Positions 61,948 through 64,000 of a DNA stretch of 64,000 bases are shown here, piece after piece (position 1 is the first letter of the stretch; every line of letters begins with the position of its first letter). The DNA is from Chrysochromulina tobinii (taxonomy: Eukaryota > Haptophyta > Prymnesiales > Chrysochromulinaceae). Location: NCBI GenBank assembly GCA_001275005.1, contig JWZX01003373.1, positions 29,831 through 93,830 of the forward strand, in the 5' to 3' direction. The position numbers and the translations under genes were made by a program. The notes beneath the pieces were generated by a model. The model saw only the letters and a program-made list of their open reading frames with translations, had not been told where the DNA came from and searched no databases.

Positions 61948-64000
61948 TCATCGCCGCCCGCGTCGCCCGCGGCCGCCTCCGCGGCCTCCAGTGCCGTGCT
62001 TGGGCGCTCTGCGCGGCGCTGCACCCGCAGCTCCCGATGGCGGCGGCGATGCTGCCCACACAGTTGCAAAGGCGGCGGCCGCCGCGTGCGCGCCATCCGT
62101 AACGCCATCCGCACCTGGGCGCCACCCCCCCACGTCCTCGTGTGGCTCAGAGATGAAGGGCTCTGCCTCGCTCCTCCTCGCACCGGTACCCCAATGAAGC
62201 GTGCGCTGCCCGGACGCGTCGGCCTGCTGAGACACGCCAAGGGAGCACTGCCGCGCCGGCCAGTAGACGCCGTCTGAGCGACCCCCAAGGGTGGGGCAGA
62301 AGTCGTCTTCTCGCCCGAGGTTGCCTTCGAGATCGTGATCGAGATCGCCATGCGGCAGATCATTAAAGCCGTCGTTGACGAAGGCATTGTGGAAGTCGCC
62401 CCAAGCGCCTTCGCCACCGCCGCTGCCATCCATCACGCCATCCATCACGCAATCTATCGGAACCGCTGCCGAAGGCCACGCATAGGCGGGCGCGACAGCT
62501 GGTGTCGGCTGTGGCTGCAGCGGCGGCTTTGCAGACACCATCTCGTCGACGTCGTCGAGCCTCTCAGCGTTGCCGCTATCGGCGACGAAGGCAAGCGTGC
62601 GCAGGGCGCGCTCAGTCACCCACGGGAAATGCGAGATGCGTAGGCGTGGCGAGAGGCTTAACAGGTCTCGGAGCGAGTAGCGGTCCAAGACGCGCCGAGC
62701 TGCCCATGGATTGAGACCACTCATCGTGAGGAGCATCTCATGCTGCGTCTCCTCACGCTGGTCGACGTCGGCCATCGCCTCGCTCGTGGCCAGCGGCCCG
62801 GCGAGCGGGTCCGCCGCACGCAGCTGCAAGATCCGCTGCATGGTTGGCCAGCACGAGGACCAACGCGCGATGCGGACACTCAGCTTGAGTGGACTCGCGC
62901 TCAGCTCGACGAGGAGCTCGCGCACGTGGGCCCGAATGGCAGCGCTCGTTTTCGCCGCCAATAGGTCCACAGTGCTAGCCGCACGCTCCGTCTTCGGCGT
63001 CGCGGCCAACGCCTCACCTTGCCGCGGGCCTTCGTCCCATAGCACGACGAGCCAGAGCGAACGGTACGCAGGCTCACACTGAGCGACCATCGCTGCCACA
63101 CGGCCACGCACACGCAGCATGTCCAGGTCGAGAACCAGCACACCGGCCTCATGGTCAAGGATGAGGTGGGGCAAATCCACCGACGTCTCGACGAGTGGTA
63201 TTCCCTTGCGCTGAAGGAGTGCCTGCAGCCGAGGGTAACGCAGCAGGTCGTCGCCGATCATCACCGCGTCGGCACAACGGCGACGGATGCAGTTGCTGCC
63301 CGCTAGGGCGTCCGCAGGCCGGCAATCGCTCGAGATAGCGCCGGCGCCGCTGTCGCCGCCGCCGACGACGATGCCACCGCTGCCGTTGCTCGCCCGCTCG
63401 ACGATCGAGGACACATCGAGCACGTCGTCGTACGCCCGGCCATGCGCGTCCCGTAGCAATCGGGCCATCTGCATGAGGGCGCTACCGCCGGCAGACTGCG
63501 CCTGCGCGGCGCTTGCGGCTGTTGGCGTGGCACCCACGCCTTGTGCTGCGGCGTGTCTGCCCTCCATCGCGGCGTCTGCAGCGTCATCGTCGTCGTCGTG
63601 GACGACGGGCGAGTCGGTGGGGCGAAGGCTGACGACGCACAGGTGAGCGTGCGACAGAGCGCCGAGCTGCTGCGCATCGGGAAGGGGGTCGTACTCGATG
63701 ACAAAGGCGAAGTTGTGCCACAGCGTCGTCGACTGCGCCGTGAGCATCGCCTCGAGCTCCGGCGCTGCCACGACGAGCAGCAGCCGCTCGTCCATCGCGG
63801 TCGCACGCTGCACAAGGCTGATCACTTGGGCGGCGCTCATCTCTGCCGTGATCAGCTGCACGGTGAACGCCCCCAGCGCTCCGCCACTCGCCCCGTGCCT
63901 CGCTGCTGCCTGCGCAAGGAACTGCTCGCACACGCCCACCACACGCTCCGGCCGCCGTGAGGGTAGGCCCATGGCAACGGCGCCATGCCGTGGAGGCCCG
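61948..64000 (-). CDS. SHOC1: SHOC1/ZIP2-like meiotic XPF-family protein, partial
   Basis: The frame is open from the right edge; ATG 63972 is the first Met but upstream codons to 64000 are also open, so the true start may lie outside. It shows an alpha/beta region (LITAEMSAAQVISLVQRATA, FAFVIEYDPLP), then ADAVMIGDDLLRYPRLQALLQRKGIPLVETSVDLPHLILDHEAGVLVLDLDML, which resembles the degenerate XPF-like nuclease part of SHOC1, and a helix-hairpin-helix segment TMSGLNPWAARRVLDRYSLRDLLSLSPRLRISHFPWVTERALRTLAF like the NP..A...L...SL..FL phrase there. No ERK-D nuclease motif, as in SHOC1. The family acts with SPO16/PTD in crossover formation. The end is disordered with an RGG-like tail; the C-terminal exon structure is uncertain. 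Confidence 0.5.
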   Translation of the reverse strand, partial: GPPRHGAVAMGLPSRRPERVVGVCEQFLAQAAARHGASGGALGAFTVQLITAEMSAAQVISLVQRATAMDERLLLVVAAPELEAMLTAQSTTLWHNFAFVIEYDPLPDAQQLGALSHAHLCVVSLRPTDSPVVHDDDDDAADAAMEGRHAAAQGVGATPTAASAAQAQSAGGSALMQMARLLRDAHGRAYDDVLDVSSIVERASNGSGGIVVGGGDSGAGAISSDCRPADALAGSNCIRRRCADAVMIGDDLLRYPRLQALLQRKGIPLVETSVDLPHLILDHEAGVLVLDLDMLRVRGRVAAMVAQCEPAYRSLWLVVLWDEGPRQGEALAATPKTERAASTVDLLAAKTSAAIRAHVRELLVELSASPLKLSVRIARWSSCWPTMQRILQLRAADPLAGPLATSEAMADVDQREETQHEMLLTMSGLNPWAARRVLDRYSLRDLLSLSPRLRISHFPWVTERALRTLAFVADSGNAERLDDVDEMVSAKPPLQPQPTPAVAPAYAWPSAAVPIDCVMDGVMDGSGGGEGAWGDFHNAFVNDGFNDLPHGDLDHDLEGNLGREDDFCPTLGGRSDGVYWPARQCSLGVSQQADASGQRTLHWGTGARRSEAEPFISEPHEDVGGWRPGADGVTDGAHAAAAAFATVWAASPPPSGAAGAAPRRAPKHGTGGRGGGRGRRGRR

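Overview
This window is nuclear DNA from a eukaryotic microalga, most likely a haptophyte (Prymnesium, Chrysochromulina, Isochrysis or Emiliania type). The evidence is: short GT-AG introns (about 59-249 nt); genes packed closely on both strands, with divergent pairs only 140-400 bp apart; high GC content; flagellar and cytoskeletal genes (IFT144, katanin p80, BRK1); proteins whose leaders look like signal peptide plus transit peptide, as expected for a secondary plastid; and a leucine-rich-repeat module (KGI.LCGI.RDQ..ADF...LGPGDA) that I associate from memory with haptophyte proteins. The exact taxon cannot be fixed from sequence alone. I see no tRNA, rRNA, CRISPR, viral or bacterial operon features.

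Layout, left to right. 1-4165 (minus): 5' end of katanin p80, then a large composite gene (membrane anchor, pseudokinase, RING/IBR, ankyrin, LRR). 4351-7156 (plus): a REEP/HVA22-like membrane protein and an organelle-targeted adenylate kinase. 8002-13946 (minus): membrane-anchored methyltransferase, a PPR protein and an FtsJ-type rRNA methyltransferase. 14105-16761 (plus): a membrane-anchored coiled-coil protein and a glycosyltransferase-like protein. 17608-24051 (minus): IFT144 and an SLC19-type vitamin transporter. 24199-25209 (plus): a Tom40/VDAC-type barrel. 25783-31235 (minus): CDC48/p97, a calmodulin-like protein and eIF4A-III. 31404-33557 (plus): nicotinamidase with a long extra C-terminal half. 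34123-36522 (minus): two unrecognised proteins, one made of 54-residue acidic repeats. 36921-42325 (plus): a plastid-type LON-domain protein and a large unrecognised beta-propeller-like protein. 43232-48802: three TPR proteins with export leaders and one small unknown. 48941-54218 (plus): NCKX cation exchanger, GH43-like propeller and LRR protein. 54301-64000 (minus): the tiny WAVE-complex subunit BRK1, a single-chain carbamoyl-phosphate synthetase, an RNase H-REX4 fusion and a SHOC1-like meiotic protein running off the right edge.

Most genes are unrelated housekeeping genes, as expected in a eukaryote; I see no pathway cluster. Coding models were rebuilt by hand from ATG starts and GT-AG junctions; where all exon lengths summed to a multiple of three and restored family sequence this is stated. 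The most notable observations are: an exon containing only the start codon (IFT144); a final coding exon of 4 nt (CDC48); a TGTGAA element upstream of most starts; the RNase H-REX4 fusion; the composite pseudokinase/RBR/ANK/LRR gene with internally duplicated exon-intron units; and a few single-base frameshifts that could be assembly errors.
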